Below are positions 27,245 to 36,127 of a DNA stretch of 64,000 nucleotides, piece after piece. The notes beneath the pieces were generated by a model. The model was given only the letters and a program-made list of their open reading frames with translations. It made no database searches and had not been told where the DNA came from. How positions within the stretch are numbered: position 1 is the stretch's first letter; the number at the start of each line of letters is the position of its first letter. The DNA is from Gammaproteobacteria bacterium (GTDB taxonomy: Bacteria; Pseudomonadota; Gammaproteobacteria; Steroidobacterales; Steroidobacteraceae). The translations under genes and the position numbers were made by a program. The DNA lies in assembly GCA_016707425.1 (NCBI GenBank), contig JADJHU010000004.1, forward strand, positions 115,255-179,254. Direction: 5' to 3'.

Positions 27245-27727
27245 TCATGGCCGCCACTGCGGCCCCTTGCGCCGCCAGGGGTTGTCTCCGGCGTCAGCCG
27301 GCAGCGCGACGCGTGCCTGGCACGAGGTCCTGACCTCGCCGCTCACGCTCACGGCAAGGTCGAGCTCCGCCCAGTCGCAGCCGTTCTCGTCCCGGAGCTT
27401 GCGCGCCACCCTGCCGGTGAAAGTCATGAGATCACCCGGAAAGACCGGGCTTTTCATCCGGAATTTCAGGCGCCCAAGACGCGCCCCCGGTCCGGTCCAG
27501 TCGGTGATATAGCGTTCGAACCAGGCTGCATTGTTCGGCGTGTTGATGAAGATGTCGCGCACGCCGTTGCGGTTGATGGCGAAATCCTTGTCGTGATGCA
27601 TCGGGCGCCAGTCGCGACTGGCAAGCGCGCCGAGCACCACGGTGGTCGCCGTGACCGGGAAGCTCAGGGTCGGAAGCTCCTCACCCTCCTGAACCTCGCC
27701 GCTCGTCAGGCTGTGCGCAACCGTCAC
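27245..27727 (-). CDS. MaoC-like hot-dog enoyl-CoA hydratase subunit
   Basis: A 160-residue hot-dog protein with the hydratase-2 motif SRDWRPMHHDKDFA (Asp and His of the catalytic pair) followed by the RNGVRDIFINTP turn. It hydrates enoyl-CoA, probably as partner of the next gene. The GTG start at 27725-27727 overlaps the upstream stop by 4 bp (GTGA). In actinobacterial steroid degradation a two-protein hydratase ChsH1-ChsH2 has this organisation. Confidence 0.87.
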   Translation of the reverse strand: MTVAHSLTSGEVQEGEELPTLSFPVTATTVVLGALASRDWRPMHHDKDFAINRNGVRDIFINTPNNAAWFERYITDWTGPGARLGRLKFRMKSPVFPGDLMTFTGRVARKLRDENGCDWAELDLAVSVSGEVRTSCQARVALPADAGDNPWRRKGPQWRP

Positions 27728-28248
27728 GAGGTCCCCCTGCGATAGCCGAGCGCCGTATAGCTTTCGGTCCCGACCCATTCATCGCGCTGGTTGTAGGTCT
27801 CCACGTCGATCGTCCAGAAGCGGCCCCGGCCGAGCTTCGTATCCTTGGGCGGGCTGATGGAACGGATGACCTGACGCGTCGTGAGCGTGTCGCCCGGACG
27901 TACCGGCTCGCCGAATGCGGCCTCGTTCTCCGAGATGATGGCCTCGGGCAAGTCGAGCAGCTCCTTGAGATCGAAGTGGCTGCGCAGCGCCAGACGCTCG
28001 CCTTCTGCGCCGGGCGACCAGTAATGCGGCCGGAACCAGACGGACATCATGGTCGGCGGAGTCACCGGACCGCCGGCGATTTCCTCGGCCACGGCACGAT
28101 CCCAGTACACGGGATTACCATTCTGCACCGCAGCACAGGTGTTGTAGACGTAGCCCATCTCGATCGGGAATTCGCTGCGCTCCTCATAGCGAGGCTTGCC
28201 GATCAGCGCCTGCACGTGCGGTGGCAGACCCGTTGCGTCGTCTGTCAT
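27724..28248 (-). CDS. MaoC N-terminal-like (FAS1-like dehydratase) hot-dog protein
   Basis: A 174-residue hot-dog protein resembling the non-catalytic half of two-component MaoC hydratases: YEERSEFPIEMGYVYNTCAAVQ, then GGPVTPPTMMSVWFRPHYW. The Asp/His catalytic motif is not evident, so it likely supplies the acyl-binding half while the downstream partner is catalytic. It overlaps the racemase gene by 4 bp and the partner by 4 bp; all three are translationally coupled. Confidence 0.85.
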   Translation of the reverse strand: MTDDATGLPPHVQALIGKPRYEERSEFPIEMGYVYNTCAAVQNGNPVYWDRAVAEEIAGGPVTPPTMMSVWFRPHYWSPGAEGERLALRSHFDLKELLDLPEAIISENEAAFGEPVRPGDTLTTRQVIRSISPPKDTKLGRGRFWTIDVETYNQRDEWVGTESYTALGYRRGTS

Positions 28249-29405
28249 TCCACCGTTCCTCGCTCACGCAGTGATGCGATCTCCGCGGTACCGAAGCCGG
28301 CTTCCTGCAGCACGGCATCGGTGTCGGTCGCCCGGTTCGGACGCAGTTCGTATACGGGTTGCCGGCGCTCGCCGCCGGCCAGAATGGGTCCGAGCTGCTC
28401 GAACTCACCGCGCTCGGGGTGGCGCGCGCGCATGAAGGTGTTGCGGGCGCGAAGGTGCCGGTCAGTCGTCACCTCCGGAATATCGAGCACGGGTGCGACA
28501 CAGGTGTCCGCGCCCGAGAGATGCGTCACCCACTCGTCGCGGGTGCGGGTGGCAAAGCGCTCCCGAAAAGCGCGCTTCATCTCCTCCTGTCTCGTCTCGT
28601 CGTATTGTGCGTCACTGAAGCGCTCGAGCCCGAGGAGCCGACAGAGATTGCGGAAGAAGTGAGGCTCGATCGCACCCACCGAGAGGTGCTTCCCGTCGGA
28701 GGTCGCGTAGATCCCGTACCACGCATACTTGCCCGTGAGGAGCGCCTCGCCCGCGCGAGTGTCTTCCCCCGTGGCGAGGAACTGATCGATGTAGAGGGCC
28801 ATGAGGTTCAGCACCCCATCGGCGATCGCCACATCGAGATACGCGCCCTCGCCTGTGCGCGAGCGCCTGAGCAGTGCCGCGATGATTGCCATTGCCGCCT
28901 GCATCCCGCCGCCCGCGCTGTCCGCGGCGGTGGCACCCGGCATCGCCGGCCGACCCTCGGCATCGCGGCCGCTGCAGGCGAGAAAGCCGCCGACAGCCAG
29001 GTAGTTGAGGTCGTGTCCCGCCCACTGCGAATACGGACCGTCCTGCCCGAAGCCACTCGTGGAGCAGTAGACGATGCCGGCGTTGTGTGCCCTCAGATTC
29101 TCATACCCCACGCCGAGGCGCGCCGCCACGCCCGGACGATAGCTCTCGATCACGGCATCGACGCGGCCTGCGAGTCGCGCGATCACCTCGCGGCCCTCAG
29201 CACTCTTGAGATCAACACGGATACGGCGTGTGCCACGTCCCGCGCCGTAGGCGTGGAAGACCGGCTCGATCTGCTTGGCGCCCTGGGCTGTCACCGGGGC
29301 CACCTTGATGATGTCCATCCCGTAGTCGGCGAGGATGCGCGAGGCCCGGGCCGCCGGGCCGACACTGGCGAGATCGAGAACGGTAAAGCCGCTGAGGAGA
29401 GCCAT
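28245..29405 (-). CDS. Alpha-methylacyl-CoA racemase
   Basis: A 386-residue member of the CaiB superfamily that fits alpha-methylacyl-CoA racemase (AMACR/MCR) better than a CoA-transferase. The three catalytic stretches of the racemase are visible: AGHDLNYLAVGG (His), TAADSAGGG (Asp) and VGAIEPHFF (Glu). The C-terminal DACVAPVL-like region reads DTCVAPVLDIPEV. AMACR interconverts 2R and 2S alpha-methyl acyl-CoAs so that the (S) form can enter beta-oxidation, a step needed for steroid and isoprenoid side chains. Set between two acyl-CoA dehydrogenases and coupled to the hydratase pair. Confidence 0.85.
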   Translation of the reverse strand: MALLSGFTVLDLASVGPAARASRILADYGMDIIKVAPVTAQGAKQIEPVFHAYGAGRGTRRIRVDLKSAEGREVIARLAGRVDAVIESYRPGVAARLGVGYENLRAHNAGIVYCSTSGFGQDGPYSQWAGHDLNYLAVGGFLACSGRDAEGRPAMPGATAADSAGGGMQAAMAIIAALLRRSRTGEGAYLDVAIADGVLNLMALYIDQFLATGEDTRAGEALLTGKYAWYGIYATSDGKHLSVGAIEPHFFRNLCRLLGLERFSDAQYDETRQEEMKRAFRERFATRTRDEWVTHLSGADTCVAPVLDIPEVTTDRHLRARNTFMRARHPERGEFEQLGPILAGGERRQPVYELRPNRATDTDAVLQEAGFGTAEIASLRERGTVE

Positions 29406-29411
29406 GATGGG

Positions 29412-30584
29412 CTAGAAATTTCTTGGCAGCCCGTGCTTGCGCGTGGCGATGATGTTCTTCTGCACCTCGGAGGATCCGCCACCCACCGTGTCGATCACCG
29501 TGTAGGTGTAGCAGCTCTCCGCACGCCCCTTCAGCGGCGCATCCTCCGTCCCCAGCGCCAGCTGCGCCCCGGGCCCCACGATGTCCATCGTCGCATCCGC
29601 CACCCGCCGCGACAGCTCCGTCGCGTACAGCTTGTACCCGATGCCGCCACCGTCGGGGTCTCGTCGCATCCAGCGCCGCATCCACAAACCGTACACCCAG
29701 CAGACGCGCCACCTCGCACTCGGTGGCCAGCTGCGCCACCTTCTGGCGGTTCACCGGATCATCCTTCAGCGCCCGGCCATCCCGCTTCGTGTTCTTCACA
29801 AAATCACACAGCAGCTCCACACGCCCACGAATCGGCGAAAACGTGAACATCGTGAAACGCTCGATGTCCAGCGCCTCGGCAATGTACTGAAAACCCTTCC
29901 CTGCTCCCCCACCCGGTAGTCGTCGTGCACGAATACATTGTCGAAAAATACCGCGTTCGTGCGCCCCCACCCATCGTGTACATCGGGTGAATCGTCAGCC
30001 CCGGATCGTCCATGCGCACCAGAAACAGCGAAATCCCATGGTGCTTCGGCGCCTCCGGATCCGTGCGCGCCCCCACCCAGTACCAGTCCGCAAAGTGCGC
30101 CGAGGTCGTGAACACCTTCTGCCCGTTCAAAACCCACCCGTCCCCCTTGCGCTCCGCCTTCAGCCGCATCGCCGCAGCGTCCGACCCGGCCGAGGGCTCC
30201 GAATACACCACCGCAAACTCAATCTCCGCGTTCAGAATCTTCGGTAAAACTCCTTCTTGAGCTTCTCCGAACCCACCCGGATGAGCGTCTTGCCAATAAT
30301 CCCCACACTTGCCAATCTGCGGCGCGCACCCACCGAGGAGAGCCTCGTTCAGCAAAACTCGTAAAACCCTTCCCGCCCTGCCACCCACGTCCTTCGGCCA
30401 CGTGATCCCAAGCCACCCACGCGCCGCAAGCTTCTTCATGAACGCCCGCCGCGGCGGCGTTGTCGCACACCTGCGCCATGTTCTCCCGCGACACGTCCAT
30501 CACCGCTACATCCCGGTTCGCACGGAGAAACTCGTCCACTTCCCGCAAAAAACGGCGCTCTTCCTCGGAAAATTCGAAGTCCAT
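29412..30584 (-). pseudogene. Acyl-CoA dehydrogenase 2, broken by multiple indels
   Basis: A second acyl-CoA dehydrogenase of about 390 residues in several frames. Start MDFEFSEEERRFLREVDEFL; middle YSEPSAGSDAAAMRLKAERK and LNGQKVFTTSAHFADWYW; end GGGSSEVQKNIIATRKHGLPRNF. Breaks fall near 30450, 30360, 30245, 29965, 29905 and 29690. The pieces join to a normal sequence, so the same question arises as for dehydrogenase 1: bad sequence or real decay. Codons here end in G or T (GGG, GTG, ACG, TTT) more than in the neighbours. It heads the minus-strand beta-oxidation block. Confidence 0.8.
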
Positions 30585-30833
30585 GTCCGGCCTCGCTGAT
30601 TACGGTGTTGATGGCAATGGGCGCGCCCTTGCGGCGCTCCCTGATTCTAGCGGCGCAGCCGGCTCTCTGGCGTCCCAGAAGGCCGTGCGGATATGGCCTA
30701 TAGGATGTCAGAATCGGCCAGCGGTGCAAGCACCACGCTCTGCGCAGGGGAGAACCCTTTCCGAGGGTATCGCTGTGCCAGCAGATGCGCATACGATGGC
30801 CGCCGCACTGAACCGCCCGCAGAGGAGGCTGTG

Positions 30834-32006
30834 ATGTCGGAACGTCTTGCACCCTGGGCCGAGTATGTCGAGCTCCTGAAGCCCGCTGGCGAGTTGCGCC
30901 AGCTCCTGCTCGATCCCGCAAGCGAGCAGCTTCGTGCCGAGCTCTACCGCCAGTTCCTGATGAATCTCTCGCTCGGCTATTTCATCTATTTCCAGTCGAG
31001 TCCCGAGCACCCGGACTGGGCCCCGTTCCTGAATTCCGTCTTCCTGCTGCAGCCGAACCCGGACGACACCTACCTGCTCGCTCCGGTGCGCGCCGAGGGG
31101 ACCTACCGGATCAGCGGCACACGGGGTACGGTCAGGCTCCTGACCTTCGGTACGGGCTGCAACATGATGGGCATGTCGGCGGCGCCCGGGCGCAATTTCG
31201 ACTACTTCGACGCCGACGATCTCACACTCGGACCCAAAGGCGAGATCGAGGTCATCCTGAGCGCCGAGCGGCCGGCGCATCACCGCGGCAACTGGTGGCC
31301 CCTGCACCGCGAGGCAGAGTTCATCCTCGTGCGCCAGCGTTCCTACGACTGGGGCTGCGAGCAGGATGCGCGGCTCGCTATCGAGAGGCTCGATGCGCAG
31401 CCCCTCAAGCCCCGCCAGAGCATCGCGACCATCGACCGCCAGCTGCGGGCACTGCTCGGCGGTTTTGCCGCACAGCTGTCACGCCAGTGGCTGAGCTACC
31501 AGAAGCACGCGCGCGACCGTGGCCTCATCAATCGCCTGGAACTCACGGATCTCGGAGGCTCGATCGCCTGCCAGTACTACTGGCAGGGCATCTTCGACGT
31601 CGGTCCGAACGAGGCGCTGATCCTGGAGACCGAGCTCCCCGAGAAGCGTCCCTACTGGAACGTGCAGCTGAACGATGAGCTCTGGAATGCCATCGAGTTC
31701 GTTTATCGCCAGAGCAGCCTCAATGGCCATCAGGCGAGCGTCGACAGCGACGGGCGTTTCCGGGCCGTCATCGCCCATGAGGATCCGGGCGTACCCAACT
31801 GGCTCGACCCGGTCGGCTCCTGCCAGGGCATGCTCATCGGCCGCTGGTATGGCTGCAGCTCGAATCCCATTCCCACCCTGACACGCGTACCACTCGCGGA
31901 GCTGCGCCGTCATCTGCCCGCCGACACTCCGGTCATCACGGCCGACGAGCGCGCGACCCGGTTGCGTGCACGGCGCCTCGGCGCACAGCTCAGGAGGCGC
32001 TGGTAA
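30834..32006 (+). CDS. DUF1214-like protein paired with a sulfotransferase (copy 1)
   Basis: A 390-residue protein. The C-terminal third matches, by eye, DUF1214-type proteins: LNDELWNAIEFVYRQSSLNG, then ...GRFRAVIAHEDPGVPNWLDP. The N-terminal half has aromatic-rich stretches (LSLGYFIYFQSSPEHPDW, LLQPNPDDTYLLAPV). No signal peptide or membrane segment. The start follows a strong SD (gaggagg at about 30819). The stop overlaps the sulfotransferase start by 1 bp (TAATG). A second DUF1214-like/sulfotransferase pair occurs at 46428-48724, so the two are a functional module. The reaction is unknown. Confidence 0.75.
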   Translation: MSERLAPWAEYVELLKPAGELRQLLLDPASEQLRAELYRQFLMNLSLGYFIYFQSSPEHPDWAPFLNSVFLLQPNPDDTYLLAPVRAEGTYRISGTRGTVRLLTFGTGCNMMGMSAAPGRNFDYFDADDLTLGPKGEIEVILSAERPAHHRGNWWPLHREAEFILVRQRSYDWGCEQDARLAIERLDAQPLKPRQSIATIDRQLRALLGGFAAQLSRQWLSYQKHARDRGLINRLELTDLGGSIACQYYWQGIFDVGPNEALILETELPEKRPYWNVQLNDELWNAIEFVYRQSSLNGHQASVDSDGRFRAVIAHEDPGVPNWLDPVGSCQGMLIGRWYGCSSNPIPTLTRVPLAELRRHLPADTPVITADERATRLRARRLGAQLRRRW

Positions 32007-33148
32007 TGGACTTCCCCGGTGCCGATCAGTTGCGTGAACAGGCCTCGAAGGCAGCCGGCGGGCTTACGGATTTCGGGACCGGCTACGAACAGGGCCTATC
32101 GCGGGTTCTCGAGGAGATTCCGCGGCGCGTGCCGGTGAGTGAGCACAACATCCAGCAGCTCACGGGTATCCTCGTCGGCATCTTGGTGGGACGCCTCTAC
32201 TCCGAGGCGGGCTGGAAGCGCCGGCCCGACTGCCTCAGCCAGCCGATCCGCGCACCGCTCGTGGTGACCGGCATTCCGCGCAGCGGCACCACGGCGCTGC
32301 ACAAGCTGCTGTCGATGGATCCCCGATTCCAGGGCCTCGAGCAGTGGCTGATCAACACGCCCATGCCGCGCCCGCCGCGGGCGTCCTGGGAGCGGGTTCC
32401 CGAATTCCGCGCCGCCGTCGAGAAGCAGAACGCCCTCCTCGATGCCGTGCCCGCGCTGAGGGTGACCCATGAAGTCAATGCCGATGAGGTCGACGAGTGC
32501 CTGAACGTGCTCGCGCAGAGCTTCGTCAGCCACTACTTTGCGCACTGCATCGGACTGCCTGATTACGACCGCTGGCTGCTCAGCCAGGACGAGCGCGCGA
32601 GCTACCGGCGCTATGCGGACAATCTGCGCCTGATCGGGGCCGATTCGCCGCAGCAGCGCTGGCTCCTCAAGAACCCCGGTACCATCGCGCGCCTCGACGC
32701 ACTCTTCGAGGTCTTCCCGGACGCCTGCGTCATCCAGACACACCGCGATCCTGCGAAGTGCATCCCCTCGGTATGCGGAGTGGTCTGGCCGGCGCGCAGC
32801 TTCTTCAATGCGCGTGAGATCGACCCGGCTACGATTGGCCCGCGCGAGTGCGAGCTGTGGGCCTGGGCGGTCGAACGTGGCGAGCAGCTGCGTGCACAGC
32901 ATCCCGGCCGCTACATCGACGTCGACTTCCGCGCCTTCCAGCGTGATCCGATGCATGAGGTCGCACGGATCTATGAGCGCATCGGCCTGTCACCGGACGC
33001 CGATGCGGAGCGCACCATGCGCCAGTGGCTCGCGGCCAACCCGCAGCACAAGCATGGCCGGCACGAGTACACGCCCGAGCAGTACGGCCTGACCGCCGAG
33101 AGCATCCGGCGCCGCTATGCCGGCTACATCGCGCAGCACGGGCTGTGA
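32006..33148 (+). CDS. Sulfotransferase family protein (copy 1)
   Basis: A 380-residue protein of the sulfotransferase superfamily, expected to move a sulfo group from PAPS to a hydroxyl. The 5'-phosphosulfate-binding loop is clear: GIPRSGTTALHKLLSMDP near residue 90. A second nucleotide-binding stretch is LFEVFPDACVIQTHRDPAKCIPS near 235. The family also has bacterial members of unknown substrate in lipid and steroid clusters. Translationally coupled to the DUF1214-like gene; a zinc dehydrogenase starts 13 bp after. Confidence 0.87.
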   Translation: MDFPGADQLREQASKAAGGLTDFGTGYEQGLSRVLEEIPRRVPVSEHNIQQLTGILVGILVGRLYSEAGWKRRPDCLSQPIRAPLVVTGIPRSGTTALHKLLSMDPRFQGLEQWLINTPMPRPPRASWERVPEFRAAVEKQNALLDAVPALRVTHEVNADEVDECLNVLAQSFVSHYFAHCIGLPDYDRWLLSQDERASYRRYADNLRLIGADSPQQRWLLKNPGTIARLDALFEVFPDACVIQTHRDPAKCIPSVCGVVWPARSFFNAREIDPATIGPRECELWAWAVERGEQLRAQHPGRYIDVDFRAFQRDPMHEVARIYERIGLSPDADAERTMRQWLAANPQHKHGRHEYTPEQYGLTAESIRRRYAGYIAQHGL

Positions 33149-33161
33149 CGAGGGAGGATTC

Positions 33162-34184
33162 ATGAAGGCAGCCGTCTTCCAGGGAATCGGCCGGCCCCTG
33201 AGCATCGAGGAACGGCCGGACCCCACACCGGGTCCGGGAGAAGTGCTGATCCGGGTCGGGCGTGCGGGCATCTGTGGCAGCGATCTGCACATGACCTCTG
33301 AGCCCGATACGACGATCGTGGCCGGCACGATCATCGGCCACGAGCTCGCCGGTGAGATCGTCGCCCTCGGCGCGGGCGTAACGAGGCTGCGCCTCGGCGA
33401 TCACGTGGCCCCGATGCCCTTCGTCGGCTGCGGACACTGCGCCGCCTGCGAGGACGGGCGCCCGCACCATTGTGCCCAGACCCGCTTCGACGTGGTCACC
33501 GGCTTCGCGCAATACTCCCGCGTGGGTGCCAACGACTGTGTCGTGCTGCCACCCGGACTCACGGATGAAGACGGTGCACTGATCGAACCGCTGGCGGTCG
33601 GACTCCAGGGTGTGCGCAAGGCGCGCCTGCGCGTGGGCTGCCGCGCGCTCGTGCTGGGTGCCGGACCGATCGGACTCGCGAGCAGCTTCTGGGCGCGGCG
33701 CCTCGGGGCCTCGCGCGTGGCCGTGATGGCAAACTCCCACCGGCGCGAACGCTTTGCACGCGAGATGGGTGCCACGCACTTCATTGCCCAGGGTGAGACG
33801 GCCGATCCGGCCGGTGCCATCCGGGATGCGCTCGGCGGGCCGCCCGAGGTCGTCTTCGAAGCCGTCGGCGTCGCCGGCGCCGTCGGCAAGGCCATGGAGT
33901 ACGTTGCACCGCGCGGCACGATCATCGCCCTCGGCTTCACGACCGAACCGGAGACCTACTCCTGTACGGTGGCGATCATGAAGGAAGTGCGCGTGCTGTT
34001 CTCCATGGTCTACGAGCGGCGGGACTTCCAGTACACGGCCGAGGTCATGGCTGCGGGCGACCATGCGCCGCGTGCGATGATCACTGACACGGTATCGCTC
34101 GATGCCATGCCATGGCGGTTCGAGGACCTGCGCGGCGCGAACGCCGACTGCAAGGTCATGGTCGCCCCCTGGGGCGCAGGCTGA
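33162..34184 (+). CDS. Zinc-dependent alcohol dehydrogenase (threonine/sorbitol dehydrogenase-like)
   Basis: A 340-residue MDR enzyme. Catalytic zinc site AGICGSDLHM and GHELAGE; structural zinc CGHCAACEDGRPHHC; NAD-binding LGAGPIGLASSFWARRLGAS. Likely oxidises a secondary or primary alcohol made by neighbouring enzymes. Start ATG 33162 follows an SD-like gggagga. Same strand and short spacing suggest an operon 30834-35190. Confidence 0.9.
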   Translation: MKAAVFQGIGRPLSIEERPDPTPGPGEVLIRVGRAGICGSDLHMTSEPDTTIVAGTIIGHELAGEIVALGAGVTRLRLGDHVAPMPFVGCGHCAACEDGRPHHCAQTRFDVVTGFAQYSRVGANDCVVLPPGLTDEDGALIEPLAVGLQGVRKARLRVGCRALVLGAGPIGLASSFWARRLGASRVAVMANSHRRERFAREMGATHFIAQGETADPAGAIRDALGGPPEVVFEAVGVAGAVGKAMEYVAPRGTIIALGFTTEPETYSCTVAIMKEVRVLFSMVYERRDFQYTAEVMAAGDHAPRAMITDTVSLDAMPWRFEDLRGANADCKVMVAPWGAG

Positions 34185-34200
34185 AGGCACCGCCAGACCC

Positions 34201-35190
34201 ATGGCCTACGTCCAGATCCGCTATGAGTGCCGTGCACCGGCAGGCCTTTCTCCCATGAGTCTCGAGGAGGTCTACGAGACCACGCTGGAGCAGATCGCGT
34301 GGATCGACGCGCAGGGCTTTCCTGTCACCGTGAACTTGAGCGAACACCACGGGAGTGAGGACGGCTACCTGCCGAGCCCTTTGACGCTCGCCGCCGCCGC
34401 GGCGGCTGTCACGCGGCACGTGCGCCTGCAGGCGAACGTGGTCCTGCCGCTCTGGGATCCCCTGCACATCGCCGAGCAGGCGGCAGTCCTCGACCACATC
34501 AGCCGCGGCAGGCTCGAGCTGCTTCTCATGGGTGGCTTCGTGCCGGAGGAGTTCGAGACCTTCGGTGCCGACGCGGCGCGGCGTGGCGAACTCATGGAGG
34601 AAGGCGTCCGGGCGCTGCGCCAGGCCTGGACGGGCGAAACCTTCGAGTACCGCGGCCGCCGCTGCCGGATCACACCCCGGCCACTGCAGCGCCCTCACCC
34701 GCCGCTCATCATGGGTGCGGCCTCCCCGGCCGCCGCGCGCCGTGCAGCGCGCCTCGGGGACGGTTTCATCGCTGTCCCATGGCTGAACGAACACTATCTC
34801 GCCGAGTGCGAGGCCGTGGGGCGTACGCCACGCTACCAGGGGGGGATGCCATTTTCCTATCTCTACGTCTGCGAGGATCCGGATCGCACATGGGAACGCC
34901 TGGCGCCGTACTGCCTGTGCGAAACCAACATGTATGCCCGCTGGCAGGCGAGTGCGAGCCAGGGCGGGATGTTCAAACCCGCCACCGACACGGATGCGCT
35001 GCGCGCGCTGAAGATCTACCAGCCTGCGACGCCGGCCGAGGTGCTCGCCCGCGCCGCCACGCTGGCGCCGAACGACGGCATCGTGCTGCACCCGCTTATC
35101 TCCGGGCTCGACAGGGAGCTCAGCTGGGAAGGGCTGCGGCTCTTCTTCAGCGAGGTGGCGCCGCATCTGGAGATACGGCACCTCTTCTAG
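34201..35190 (+). CDS. LLM-class flavin-dependent oxidoreductase
   Basis: A 329-residue luciferase-like TIM-barrel enzyme: TVNLSEHHGSEDGYLPSPL near 45, VRLQANVVLPLWDPLHIAEQ and RGRLELLLMGGFVPEEF. Flavin-dependent monooxygenase or F420-dependent reductase are both possible. Its start lies 16 bp after the dehydrogenase. Last gene before the LysR regulator. Confidence 0.87.
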   Translation: MAYVQIRYECRAPAGLSPMSLEEVYETTLEQIAWIDAQGFPVTVNLSEHHGSEDGYLPSPLTLAAAAAAVTRHVRLQANVVLPLWDPLHIAEQAAVLDHISRGRLELLLMGGFVPEEFETFGADAARRGELMEEGVRALRQAWTGETFEYRGRRCRITPRPLQRPHPPLIMGAASPAAARRAARLGDGFIAVPWLNEHYLAECEAVGRTPRYQGGMPFSYLYVCEDPDRTWERLAPYCLCETNMYARWQASASQGGMFKPATDTDALRALKIYQPATPAEVLARAATLAPNDGIVLHPLISGLDRELSWEGLRLFFSEVAPHLEIRHLF

Positions 35191-35235
35191 CCTTCGATCG
35201 GGACTCAGCAAGGACGGGGTATCGCGGGCATCGCC

Positions 35236-36117
35236 ATGTTTCATTGGGATGACGTTCGCTATTTCCTGGCACTGCATCGTGCCGGAACCGTTTCCGGCGC
35301 GGCCAGGCGGGTGTCCGTGAGCTACACGACGATCACGCGGCGCATCCATGCCCTCGAGGCGTTCATGGGCGCACCGCTCTTCAAGAAGCAGGGCACGCAT
35401 TACTCCCTCACGGGCATGGGCCAGGACCTCCTGCCCACGTTCGAGGACATCGAGAGATCCTTCGTCCGACTGGAGGACCGCGCTGCCCGGCCCCGGGCAA
35501 CGCTTCGCGGAGTCATCCGGATCTCACTGTCCGAATCGATCCTGAGGCTGCTGGCAGGGTCCCTCGCGAGTTTCCGGATGCGGCATTCGGAAATCGTCTG
35601 GCAGCTGGATATGACGAACGACTTTGTCGACGTCAGCCGCGGGCTCGCCGACCTCCATGTCTTCCCGCGTCATGGCTCGAAGCGCATCCCGGATCGCTAT
35701 GAGCGGATATCGCTCGGTCGCTACGGGGTTCGTGCCTACGCCCATCGATCCTATCGCGCCCGCCTGCGCCGCCCATTGCGTGCACAGGATGTCGACTGGA
35801 TCGCCTGGGATACCTCGCAGATCACCGACGAACTGTCCCGCCGTCCGTCCTCCGGCCTCGAGACCGGGCTGCGGATCGTTGCGGCCGCGTCTTCCGGCAC
35901 TGCGACACTCGAGCTTGCCCGTGCCGGACTCGGCGCTGCCCTGGCCTGGGATTTCCTCGCGGCCGATGACCCGGAGCTGGTGGCCCTCGAGCTCGCCGAG
36001 TTCACGCGGACAGAGGAGATCTGCCTGTATGTGCTCCCTGAAGCGCTGCGACGTCCCCCGATCCGCGCGTTCGCGGACTATGTCGTCCAGAGCCTGAGCG
36101 CTACGCGGCCCGGCTAA
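35236..36117 (+). CDS. LysR family transcriptional regulator
   Basis: A 293-residue LysR protein. The winged HTH covers about residues 1-60 (MFHWDDVRYFLALHRAGTVS, then ARRVSVSYTTITRRIHALE), followed by a co-inducer domain with PLFKKQGTHYSLTGMGQ at the linker. It is read in the same direction as the sulfotransferase operon and convergent with the TonB-dependent receptor gene (10 bp between stops). The likely targets are these two units; palindromes upstream of the receptor are candidates. Confidence 0.9.
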   Translation: MFHWDDVRYFLALHRAGTVSGAARRVSVSYTTITRRIHALEAFMGAPLFKKQGTHYSLTGMGQDLLPTFEDIERSFVRLEDRAARPRATLRGVIRISLSESILRLLAGSLASFRMRHSEIVWQLDMTNDFVDVSRGLADLHVFPRHGSKRIPDRYERISLGRYGVRAYAHRSYRARLRRPLRAQDVDWIAWDTSQITDELSRRPSSGLETGLRIVAAASSGTATLELARAGLGAALAWDFLAADDPELVALELAEFTRTEEICLYVLPEALRRPPIRAFADYVVQSLSATRPG

Positions 36118-36127
36118 GCTCCGCGCC

